Shown here: in pieces, positions 1 through 12,463 of the stretch
Position numbering within the stretch: position 1 is the first letter of the stretch
How the letters are laid out: each line of letters begins with the position of its first letter
Source: Chrysomallon squamiferum
Taxonomy: Eukaryota; Mollusca; Gastropoda; Neomphalida; Peltospiridae
Reading direction: 5' to 3'
NCBI GenBank assembly: GCA_012295275.1
Contig: CM022675.1
Coordinates: 5,755,589-5,819,588, forward strand
DNA length: 64,000 nucleotides
Notes under the pieces: model-generated
Told to the model about the DNA's origin: nothing
The model's input: only the letters and a program-made list of their open reading frames with translations
The model's database searches: none
Program-made: the position numbers and the translations under genes

Positions 1-318
1 AGTCATTCAGTTTTTATCGAGACGAAGCCAGTTATACATCTACCTTCAAAATTATATATTCTTTTCCTTCCTTATGTCCATAAAAATAAAATTCTTGTTA
101 AAAAAAAGTTTTCACATTTTCCAATATTCCGATTCTTTCATCGTGCAAAAGATTTTGGTTTTCCACCTTATCCGGACGATGTGAGTACAATTTCTTTCAT
201 TCATAGATCGAAAGAGAAAATGCAAAAGAGAAAGAAGTCGTATTCCATCTGTCCGTCTGATAAGGTGAGTTGTCCCGAGTACACACACATGCACGTGCTA
301 TGAAATAGGTTTTATAAA

Positions 319-729
319 GTGATGAAATTCAGTGATCTTACTATTAAAAAGATGAAAAATTATCTGTTGGCCCGAAACAATGTATTCAGTCTATCTTTTG
401 AAAGAGTAGATGGTGAGGATCTTATGGAAGGTTTGTCTGTACTTAGGAGGCACGAATACATCTTTCTCGGATCAACTGACCCTCATTTATTGGGAATGTA
501 TAAAAGAACATTACCTTGTAATGATAAAAAGGCCAGTGATTATTTATATTTAGTAAAGAATATAAATAAGCCAATAGAAGAAAAGAATAAAGTGAGCTTA
601 CGAGCATTGTATGTACCTTATGTATTATTCAAGTCTACTACTTTTTGTAAGACATATTTAGTGGGGAGTTTTGGAAAAGAAGAAGCAGAAAAGATTATTA
701 AAGAGTGTTGTCTGAATATTAAGAAATAA
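319..729 (+). CDS. Unrecognised 136-residue ORF, possible terminal or single exon
   Basis: An uninterrupted ORF begins with two Met codons and ends at TAA 727-729. The protein is Lys/Glu-rich and mixed in composition, not low-complexity, which sets it apart from most AT-rich ORFs nearby. It has four cysteines, no clear signal peptide and no membrane segment. An AATAAA hexamer lies about 250 bases downstream (981-986), as expected for a 3' UTR. An in-frame TGA sits at about 301, so a spliced start just upstream remains possible. I do not recognise the family. It could be an intronless gene, the last exon of a gene to the left, or chance. Confidence 0.4.
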   Translation: MMKFSDLTIKKMKNYLLARNNVFSLSFERVDGEDLMEGLSVLRRHEYIFLGSTDPHLLGMYKRTLPCNDKKASDYLYLVKNINKPIEEKNKVSLRALYVPYVLFKSTTFCKTYLVGSFGKEEAEKIIKECCLNIKK

Positions 730-1444
730 ATTTAATGAATTACTTAAAAGTAAAAAGACTTGATGAAATAGTTTAAAATAATATACATTTCTTTATATAC
801 TTATTTATTTATTTATTTATTTATTATTTAACTTTTATTTTATTTTTATTTTGATCGTATATTTTATTAAATGGTGATATGTACTTAATTATCATATTTT
901 TATTGTATTATCTTTATTGATTGTAATATATTATTTTTATATTTCCTTGTAATTTAATGTGATTTTGAAAAATGAATTGTAATAAATGATATAAATTATA
1001 CCATTCACTGTTATTAATTAAAGTATTTTCATTTTATTTATAAATTCAAAATTGTGAATAATGTATTATTCAATATCTATTATTGATAAGTATTTTAATT
1101 TTATTTATTCTTTAATAATTATGCATCAATAAAATTTATCTTATATTTTATTTTATGCATGCCGTCAACTGAGTAATAATACTGGCGGAAATGGCCTTTC
1201 CGACCTTACATAATGTCGTGTAATAGGAAGACTTCCAGTTCTTCTTTAATTCAGTCGGCGTGAGAGGAGAGAACTCCTGAAAATGGAGTTGTCGCCCTTG
1301 ATGAGAGTTATCTGCGCGTAGTTCAGTCTGATACTGTAAGATTTTAGACTCAATCTTTTAAGTCGTATGTGCGCTCATTAACTGTGATGATAGCAAATTC
1401 TTTGCAGAAGCTTCATTCCGACCCTGACACCGGGTTTTGACCCC
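730..1444. other. AT-rich intergenic sequence, then a unique GC-richer patch
   Basis: 730-1150 is very AT-rich with TTTA runs and an AATAAA at 981. 1150-1444 is more complex, unique-looking sequence with no supported ORF on either strand. It may be upstream regulatory sequence of the putative promoter. Confidence 0.4.
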
Positions 1445-1540
1445 ACCGGAAGTCGGAAGCGTATAGGGAAGGCCGATTGGACCAATCTGATCGTTTGAAA
1501 TGGCCTATATAGCGTTGGTCTGGAACGTACATAAACTGAG
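1445..1540 (+). promoter_or_regulatory. Possible RNA polymerase II promoter (ETS-like, CCAAT, TATA motifs)
   Basis: Within about 70 bases lie ACCGGAAGT (1445-1453, ETS/GABP-like), ATTGG (1476-1480), CCAAT (1482-1486) and CTATATA (1505-1511). Normal spacing from TATA puts a start near 1535-1540 on the plus strand. The surrounding 1,150-1,580 interval is richer in G+C than its flanks. No convincing first coding exon follows, so the gene it would serve is unknown. The motifs are seen; the promoter role is inferred. Confidence 0.3.
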
Positions 1541-2077
1541 AACAGAAAGTGAATGCGTTGCAGCTTCGAGACAGAACCGACCTGTTTCTTGTAACTGCAT
1601 AGACACTTAAAATATTTTACAGAACGTAGATTTAATTTGTACACATAAGTTTTACAATGTTTGATTAAGTACAATTACATGTACTTACCTTTAACAGTTC
1701 AAAATAGGTGATTGTACGATAAAATCCATCCTCGGAGAATGAAAATACAAGTTTTAATATCAGACTTATAGCACACATATACTGACAAAGTGGATTCTTA
1801 TGAATATAAAGTTAATATAAATGATGAAAAAATTCAAACGAAAAATACCACCACTGTATATATCTATTTCAATGTCACGATGCACGTGCGTTAAAGCTGG
1901 TAGTTCTTGTGTACGTCTTTATCCATGTCAGTTCTGCTACAGAACGTTCTGCTTTACAGGTTCCCACAGGTGACACACCGTTATATGAAATGTTGTGAAC
2001 AGGTTTAGTTACTGATATGTGTGTGTCTCTGTATGTTTTAAATATATGCTTATTTGTATGTATACATTATGCAGACA

Positions 2078-5200
<3,123 letters not shown>

Positions 5201-5219
5201 TACATTCGAACACATGCAC

Positions 5220-5822
5220 TATTATTATCGCACTGTTGCTAATTACAAAGTAATACAAATTGTGCACCTTTAAAAAGAAAGAACACTTCATTTACAATCC
5301 ACGCTTCAGTTAACAGTTAAAAACTGTCAGTGACGGTGCAAAATACTGATTTTGAGTTAACTGCACTTATACACACATAAATGATTTAAAAGAAGAGAAA
5401 CATAATTATACATACATAAATGTATATGAACTGCTTTTATCATAGTGTTGCTAAAATGTTACTCATACAAATGTTAGACTTCAAAGTGAAAGCAGACTTT
5501 TAGTTAGTCTGTACAACTGAGCTGAAACTAACAAAACGGAGTTATTATGTAATATACAGTTCAGTGATTTTCAATTAACTGTTGTTAAAACACACACACA
5601 CGCACACACACGCACACACACACACACTTATCATAGAATGGCCTGAAAGAAAGGAAAGATAATTATGTATATCGTAATTTCTTTTATCGTTGTGTTGCTC
5701 ATAAGTCAATGAAAGCGAATTGTAGACATTTAAAGAACACTTTTATTTAGTTTCAACACTTCAGTTATCATACGAAAGCTGAATGTTAGTACGTAATGCA
5801 GTATATTGATTCTTAATTAACT

Positions 5823-5908
<86 letters not shown>

Positions 5909-5930
5909 CAGAGAGAGAGAGAGAGAGCTG
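5220..5930. repeat. Three diverged tandem units, two ending in a dinucleotide run
   Basis: Units near 5220-5400, 5410-5640 and 5660-5930 share the order: a GTGTTGCT-like start, a middle block, then an ATACTGATTTT..TTAACT-like end. The second ends in a CA tract (about 5590-5627) and the third in about 100 bases of GA (5824-5927). Confidence 0.5.
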
Positions 5931-6280
5931 TTTGTTTCCTATCTTGAAAATTCAACGTCAACGGCACATGTCGCCAGAGTATCAACAAGAAGCATACCAT
6001 GAAATTTAGATAACAAAAAATATTTATTGTCAAAAAGAAAAGTGCAAAATTTGTGTTATGTTTAAGCGTGATGTCACAGTATGTGTGTACATAAATATGT
6101 ATTTAATTTCTACTTGATGTTTTACCTTTATTTATTTACTTGACGATAAGTTTAAATTTGCAAATACACAAGACCGCCGAAATTGAAGTATTTTTTTTTT
6201 CCTCTCGAAAACATTGACGTGGTATTTTCAGGGGTAAACATGGAGATTGTGTATGAAACTGAACATAATTACTGTTTCTT

Positions 6281-6460
6281 CACATTAAAAACCAGAATCT
6301 TCTTATTGTTTTGTACTTCTTACAGTGTTCTCTGGGGTAAAAAGCAATGCATCATATATATATATAATGTGTTAGTGACATAATATGATGCACTGCTTTT
6401 TACCCCAGAGAGCACTGTAAGAAGTATATCACAATAATAACATTCTGGTTTTTTAATGTG
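6281..6460. repeat. Hairpin-forming inverted repeat
   Basis: The left arm (6281-6356) and right arm (6382-6460) are near-perfect reverse complements of about 75 bases around a short AT-rich loop. The arms match from CACATTAAAA at the outer left to TTTTAATGTG at the outer right and share the core TTTACCCCAGAGA. This fits a foldback or MITE-like element, or a small inverted duplication. No transposase is present. Confidence 0.75.
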
Positions 6461-6469
6461 TATATATAT

Positions 6470-7446
6470 ATATACAATTCTTCGTCCTGAATACGTTTCA
6501 AGTCTGAATGATATCTAAAATGAGCTGTCAGATTCTTGTATAAGAAACAAAACAAAATACATGAAATTATTTTCCTGCATGCTTTATTGAAAATAAAGAA
6601 GAACAAAAGGAAGATCAATTAAGGTTAATTAATATATAGCAGTTAAAATCAAATGTAAAACAAATGTAAACTTAAATAATAATAATTGAAATAAAAATAA
6701 AACAAAAATAAAAAGTACAATAAATGAAAATATACATAAGTAAACTTTAGTAGAAGAAAAACAACAAATAAATAATAAAGAAATGAAATAATGAAAAGGA
6801 ATGGTCATAAAAATTACTGTTCTTTGAACGATTCCTTAAACCAGTGAAATTTAACTGTAAGCAAACAACAAAACAAACTTTTAAAAACATCAGTATGTAA
6901 ACGAACAGACGGATAAATAAATAAACAAATAAATAAACAAGCAATCAAACAAACAAACAAATAAATAAATAAATAAATGTTTGATAAAGAAAACTATGAT
7001 GGATAGCCAGAAAAGCGAAAAAAGACAAAAAGTAAGACTCCGAATAAATGCACAATTATTTAAAGCATCCGAATCTATTCTAACAGCAGAATGTAATCAG
7101 TTTAATATTTTTAATTACTATGCAGTAGCAATATCAATCAGAAAGCCAACACCAACAACTAACTTTAAGTGCATTTGAAAAGAAAAAAAAAAGAAAGACT
7201 AAAACCAAATCCGAGCATTGCGAACTTGTGTCTAAAGCCATACAAACACATTTTTTTCTTTTTCTTTTTTTTAAATTTTCCAAAATCGAAATGAATAAAC
7301 AAAAGAAATTAACCTGGGAGAAAGCAATACATAAATTGAAATTAAAAAACAAATTATAATAATAATTATAATAATAAAAATACGAATAAAAGTATTTGCA
7401 ATAATAAATTAATAAAAAAAAAATAAAAATCAATTATTAACGACAA

Positions 7447-7501
<55 letters not shown>

Positions 7502-7680
7502 GTAAAAGCAACAATAATAATTGAATAAAACATTGAAACAGATTTCAAGTGCAGTTTGGAATATTTGTCATGTTTGTTAACATCTTCTTTTCACTGATTG
7601 GACTCTTTTACGCGTAAAATGCATGCCATTTTTTTCAAGTTCAGTTTGCTACTACAATATGTGAAGTATTTGTGAGGTTA
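6470..7680. other. AT-rich intergenic sequence with an (ATA)n tract
   Basis: This is low-complexity sequence with AAAT/AAAC runs and an (ATA)n array at about 7447-7502, lying downstream of gene A. I see no supported gene. Confidence 0.5.
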
Positions 7681-7681
7681 A

Positions 7682-7851
7682 TTAAATGTGATGTTTGTTA
7701 ATATCGTTCTTCTTCTGAATTGACGTTTTCTTCTTCAGGAAGACGATCACCACAATCCCAATGACAAGTGAGAAGATGATCACCATGGCAACAGAGAGAA
7801 CAATCAGAATCGTGTTGTTGTCATGAACTTGATCAGATCCATGCCTTTCAC
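7682..7851 (-). CDS. Gene A last exon: transmembrane helix and cytoplasmic tail
   Basis: The acceptor is TCTAG at 7852. A polar start (ERHGSDQVHDNN) leads into a strongly hydrophobic helix (ILIVLSVAMVIIFSLVIGIV...) and a basic tail beginning LKKKTSIQKK; TAA is at 7684-7682. A membrane anchor after a ZP module is standard for membrane-bound ZP precursors. Confidence 0.85.
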
Positions 7852-9676
7852 CTAGAATAGAGTAAGATTTTAAATATTATGTTTGGTTTTATTTCTTGCA
7901 ACTAATATATGTTAAAGAAAGTCTGCATTTAACTGTTGATTTAATCTGACAAAACTAATCACAAATATAAGTTACGTTAAAGGAAACGAATCAATGGTTA
8001 CAGATCTAACATAAACTCACTTGGTGTTCGATCTTCCACCATCACGTCCAGAACAGTAAATGTCTTTCTGACAAGTTCATCAGACGCTTCAGCCGATCTT
8101 CGTTTTCTTCCAAACCCTTTCTTGCCATTGCAGTCCACCTGACATTGAAAATGTCTACGTGAAAATTTTAACTCAAAATATAATGTAATTTTCTCATTTT
8201 TTATTTTGTAGAAAACGTTGACGGATCAAATACAGAAAGTAAGACTACTTGACAAAAAATAATATTATAAAAAATAATAATAATAATAATGAAATATTAA
8301 AATAACAACAAACATTTAAGAATACAACAAGGAACAATCAAAAACTAATAATAAGGAACTAAATTTTGAAAAAACAACAACAGAAATGATGAAACTTACT
8401 GGGTCACACAGAGATTTTTGATCTGGAGGACAAACTTTGACAGAACATTCTGTAGAGACTACGTTGTTTTTGTTAAAGGTGAAAGCTTTCAACTTGAATG
8501 TGACGTTGTTTCCCGACCTTTCAGGCTCGTGTATCATCAGTTTACCAATCTCAGACGACGGGCAGCTGTATAAAGAAACAATATTATCCAGTAATCACCA
8601 CCAAATATCATTTCTCTTTAATACATTAATTACCACTAAACACTCAGTCTTGTAAAGTCAGATTGTGTAATTAAAATGTTCTAAGAGGGTATCAAATTGA
8701 TGACTAGATGGCTGATTACAAAAGATGGATATAGTTTTTTTCAGAATATATTAATAATATTCGTTTGTAGAGTGGCTGAAATGTATCAAAATATAATATG
8801 ATGTGACAGGAACCATCTTTGTGTTTCAGTTTAATGTACAATGGATATTGATGAAAATTTTCTACCAGGAGAAGGCTGATCGAAATGTTTAATTATAATG
8901 CATAACTAACTACAAGTTCTGTTGTAGGGCTGTAGACACCGTTCACTCAGAAGTATTTATGACATTTTGAAGAAAAAACTTCTCTCAGAAACAATGACTC
9001 CCTCTCCGATAAAAAAAATCAATAAAAAAAAATCATCAACAACAAAAAATAACACAAATTTCCAAGAAATATGTGCGCTAAAAAGAAAAAGATTTTACCT
9101 GTTTTCAATGATTTTCAATGTTTCACTATCTTCTCCAGTTTTCTGATTATCAGCAGTGCATGATTCCACTCTGACAGTACCTGGTTCAGGCTCTGTTTCG
9201 AACATATTACAGTATTACTGCTTGTCAAACAAAATTATATTCTTTACTGTGAGAAAAAGTCAGGATTATGCTATAACTGTGGAGTTAAATATCATGTTCT
9301 CTAGTGATTTTATTTGTATGCTAATATATTAGTAAGGGTCAGTACTTCTTTTAGTTCATATTATGTAATGGTAATATTGGGAAACGTAATTTCAGAAAAG
9401 TTCAATAATAATTAGAAGCGAACGAAAGACTCAGTAATTGTCGATACAGATAACCGATATTGAATGGTGTCTTTATAAGAAACAAGCAAGGTACATTTCA
9501 ATACACATGCTATAAAACGTAATAATAATACTATCGATAATAATCAAATGAAAATGTCATGCAAATTGAAGTTAAATTTTAAAGGATGAAATATTTAATA
9601 TTTGTGTTTGTATGTGTGATTATGTGCATTAGAAATCTACTACTACTACTGCTATTACTACTACTACTACTACTAT

Positions 9677-9709
<33 letters not shown>

Positions 9710-10013
9710 AATTAATATAATAATAATAATACTAAAATACATATTTGTTTCATTAAACCTTATTGCAATTTATACAGATAGTGGGCAAGCATAAAAATGA
9801 GCAAAACTAGAAACGTAAGGATTAATTGTGATTAATTTGTGAGTTACCACATACGACACCAGCATCATCGTTATGGCTACACTTAAAGTTTCCCCATTGA
9901 AAATTACACTGTTCAAGACTTGTTTCATTTCCCAGACAGTGAATGTCACGCAAAGGATAGGTCCTGATCCTGGACCAAAATCAGCTCTGTGAGGCAGCAG
10001 CGAGCTGGAAAGG
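7682..10013 (-). CDS. Gene A: SRCR-ZP transmembrane protein, 3' exons (DMBT1-like)
   Basis: Five minus-strand exons (10013-9848, 9192-9099, 8565-8400, 8138-8021, 7851-7682) join with matching phases (1, 2, 0, 1). In order they encode the C-terminal part of an SRCR domain, a partial ZP module, a basic furin-like site (RKRRS), a transmembrane helix and a short Lys-rich tail ending at TAA. SRCR plus ZP is the DMBT1/hensin arrangement; such proteins are epithelial surface or secreted proteins that polymerise through ZP. Upstream exons would lie beyond the N gap. Two oddities stand out: the SRCR reading frame breaks near 9951-9955, and the ZP-N half and the start of ZP-C are absent between the SRCR and ZP exons. 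The locus may be a pseudogene, a truncated paralogue or misassembled. Confidence 0.75.
8021..8138 (-). CDS. Gene A exon: end of ZP-C and furin-like cleavage site
   Basis: The exon starts in phase 0 after an AG acceptor and ends at a GTGAGT donor in phase 1. It carries the last ZP-C cysteine (VDCNG) and then RKRRS, matching the consensus furin-type site that releases ZP proteins from their C-terminal propeptide. The segment FTVLDVMV resembles the external hydrophobic patch seen near this site. Confidence 0.85.
8400..8565 (-). CDS. Gene A exon: ZP-C core
   Basis: It encodes SCPSSEIGKLMIHEPERS, a hydrophobic strand pair, then ECSVKVCPPDQKSLC. The spacing C-x-V-x-V-C followed by a further Cys is typical of ZP-C. 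The exon is entered in phase 2 and left in phase 0 at a GTAAGT donor. Confidence 0.9.
9099..9192 (-). CDS. Gene A exon: ZP-C segment with its first conserved cysteine
   Basis: It encodes EPGTVRVESCTADNQKTGED and continues into the next exon at a GTAAAA donor. The motif V-x-V-x-x-C followed by a variable loop and a later C-P is the middle of ZP-C. Phase 1 in, phase 2 out, fitting both neighbours. Confidence 0.8.
9630..9735. repeat. (CTA)n microsatellite in gene A intron
   Basis: CTACTA-type trinucleotides followed by ATA repeats lie in the intron between the SRCR and ZP exons. The rest of this intron is AT-rich and shows no ZP exon on the minus strand. Confidence 0.85.
9848..10013 (-). pseudogene. 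Gene A SRCR exon with a one-base frame break
   Basis: The 3' part reads LRDIHCLGNETSLEQC, then QWGNFKCSHNDDAGVVC, a classic SRCR C-terminal half. The 5' part (LLPHRADFGPGSGPI) is also classic SRCR but lies in another frame. One missing base near 9951-9955, between GPI and LRDIHC, breaks the domain. The donor (GTAACT, 9847) keeps phase 1 into the next exon. The start at 10013 assumes the acceptor CTGCAG. The first half of the domain is not seen and may lie in the N gap. Confidence 0.75.
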
Positions 10014-10043
10014 CTGCAGTATGGGATATTTTCAAGTTAAGAG

Positions 10044-10243
10044 NNNNNNNNNNNNNNNNNNNNNNNNNNNNNNNNNNNNNNNNNNNNNNNNNNNNNNNNN
10101 NNNNNNNNNNNNNNNNNNNNNNNNNNNNNNNNNNNNNNNNNNNNNNNNNNNNNNNNNNNNNNNNNNNNNNNNNNNNNNNNNNNNNNNNNNNNNNNNNNNN
10201 NNNNNNNNNNNNNNNNNNNNNNNNNNNNNNNNNNNNNNNNNNN
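10044..10243. other. Assembly gap of exactly 200 N
   Basis: The run is a round 200 N, which usually marks a scaffold join of unknown size. It lies between the broken SRCR exon of gene A and a minisatellite. Confidence 0.95.
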
Positions 10244-11020
10244 AACTATGTAAAACCATAGACATTAGTACAGATGGGGCAGATACAACTATATACAACT
10301 CATAGACATTAGTACAGAGGGGCAGATACAACTATATACAACTCATAGACATTATTACAGATAGGGCAGATACAACTATGTAAAACTCATAGACATTAGT
10401 ACAGAGGGGGCAGATACAACTATATACAACTCATAGACATTATTACAGATAGGACAGATACAACTATGTAAAACTCATAGACATTATTACAGATAGGGCA
10501 GATACAACTATGTAAAACTCATAGACATTAGTACAGAGGGGGCAGATACAACTATATACAACTCTTAGACATTATTACAGATAGGGCAGATACAACTATG
10601 TAAAACTCATAGACATTAGTACAGATAGGGTAGATACAACTATATACAACTCATAAACATTAGTACACAAAAGGTGGCTACAACTGTCTACACATCATTG
10701 ACATTAGTATAGAGTGGCCAGATACAACTATATACAACTCATTGACGTTAATACAGAGAGGCAGATACAACTATGTACAACCTACAGACATTAGCGTTCA
10801 CTGGGGAAGTAGAACTATGTCAAACTGATAGACGTTAGTACAGGGAGGGCAGATAACACAATGTACAACTCATACAATTTACAGATGTTAGTGCTCAGAG
10901 GGGAGAAACAACTATTTCAAACTGATAGACATTAGCGTAGACAGGGCGAATACAAATACGTAGAACTCAAGGACATTGAAGCAGACAAGGACAAATACAA
11001 CTATGAGGAATTCATATCCC
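10244..11020. repeat. 44-bp minisatellite next to the gap
   Basis: About 17 units of roughly 44 bases carry the core AACTCATAGACATTAGTACA plus GGGCAGATACAACTAT. The first units are regular and later ones diverge. Related sequence recurs at about 20,755-21,140 and 42,260-42,390, each time upstream of EGF-exon flanking sequence. Confidence 0.9.
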
Positions 11021-11399
11021 ATACAGCCTTCTTGAACTGAGATGTGTATGATATTAGCAGCCATCAAATATTAGAGCTTTCACAATCATGCTGTGAAAAC
11101 TGTTAACATTTACAAACGAGGTAGATAGATGGTGATTTACATTTATGTTGAAGAAACATATACACTAAAAAGGAAACATATTTAAATAAACATAAATACT
11201 TAAATACACACAGATTTAAGACCTAATGAATATTGCTAAATTTTAATTTGATCTAAATGTTAGATAACCAAGCGTCATTAAGATCTTCATCTAGTATAAG
11301 CTGACAGTAACAAAATACGAATTTCATGCAGTTCCCTAGGCATATAATTAATTAAAATATATAAATAAATAAGTAAATAAATAATTAAATAAATAAATA

Positions 11400-11824
11400 A
11401 ATAAGCAAGCTTTTGTCTGGATGTACATTGATATGTTTTTAGTAAATTATTTAAATGATAAATTGTTCACAGCTACAATATGAAGTCAATTTGTGATAAT
11501 TAATTTACTGTGTTTGTGGTTTCAGTTTGTGATTACAAACACTGATAATTAATTTACTGTTTGTGATTTCAGTTTGTGATGACAATTTGTTTGTGATGAT
11601 GGTCAATGTGATAATTAATTTACTGTTTGTGATTTCAGTTTGTGATGACAAGTGTATAATTCATAGACATTAATACAGTGAGGACAGATAGAGCTATACA
11701 TAATTAAATATTTATCTGGATATACTCTCATATGTTTTCAGTAAAATATTTAAATGCTAAATTGCTCAGAGCTACAATGTGAAGTCAATTCTTGATAACT
11801 GTTTTACTGTGTTTGTGCTTTCAG
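11400..11824 (+). repeat. Repeated splice-acceptor segments upstream of the first gene B exon
   Basis: The motif TTTCAG followed by TTTGTGAT appears at about 11,520, 11,570 and 11,635 before the real acceptor at 11,824. Each decoy keeps the acceptor and the first codons (encoding V-C-D) and then lapses into intron-like sequence. They are tandem partial copies of the intron-exon junction. Confidence 0.75.
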
Positions 11825-12091
11825 TTTGTGATGGCAAACACTGGGGTGTGAACTGTGCTAACTCCTGTGTGTGTACAGTCAATGCTGTCAACTGCAGCTC
11901 GGTGGACGGAAGTTGTACGTGTAAAGAAGGCTGGGAAGGAGAAGACTGCGGAGCTGACATCAACGAGTGTGAGAGAAACAAAACAATCTGCAGCAGTCTT
12001 GATCATTCTGTGTGTAACAACAAAAATGGATCTTACAGCTGTGACTGTCAAATTGGTTACAGTAAAAGCAAAGATGGAACCAACTGTGATG
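11825..12091 (+). CDS. Gene B exon 1: laminin-type EGF plus Ca-binding EGF
   Basis: The exon (267 bases, phase 1-1) starts [15 protein letters not shown] and has an eight-Cys laminin/EGF-like unit, then [14 protein letters not shown]...[12 protein letters not shown] with the Ca-binding D-I-N-E-C start and the C-x-N-x4-Y-x-C hydroxylation consensus. It is nearly identical to 13278-13544, 42478-42744 and 43500-43766. Confidence 0.9.
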
Positions 12092-12348
12092 GTAAGGAGC
12101 TGACATTTTTCTCTGTGTGTTTGTGTGTGTGATTTTGTGCATATATGTTTGTGTTTGTGCATATCTGTATGTGTGTATGTATATATACATTTTTTCTTCT
12201 TCATTTCTGTTTCAACAATGTTGCAAGTGAATTCTGGGATTACTTTGTTCTGATACAAATGTAAATCAGAGGTGAAGATTTGTTAAAAAAAATGATATAT
12301 TTTGGTGACTTTAGTATAGTGTCGTTCCTATTTTTATTATTACTGTTA

Positions 12349-12400
<52 letters not shown>

Positions 12401-12412
12401 TACTATTAATTA

Positions 12413-12463
<51 letters not shown>

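Noticed and set aside
11821-12258. Minus-strand ORF of 145 residues over the first EGF exon
   Set aside because: Shadow of the plus-strand EGF exon; the same shadow recurs over every copy of that exon and shows no family motif.
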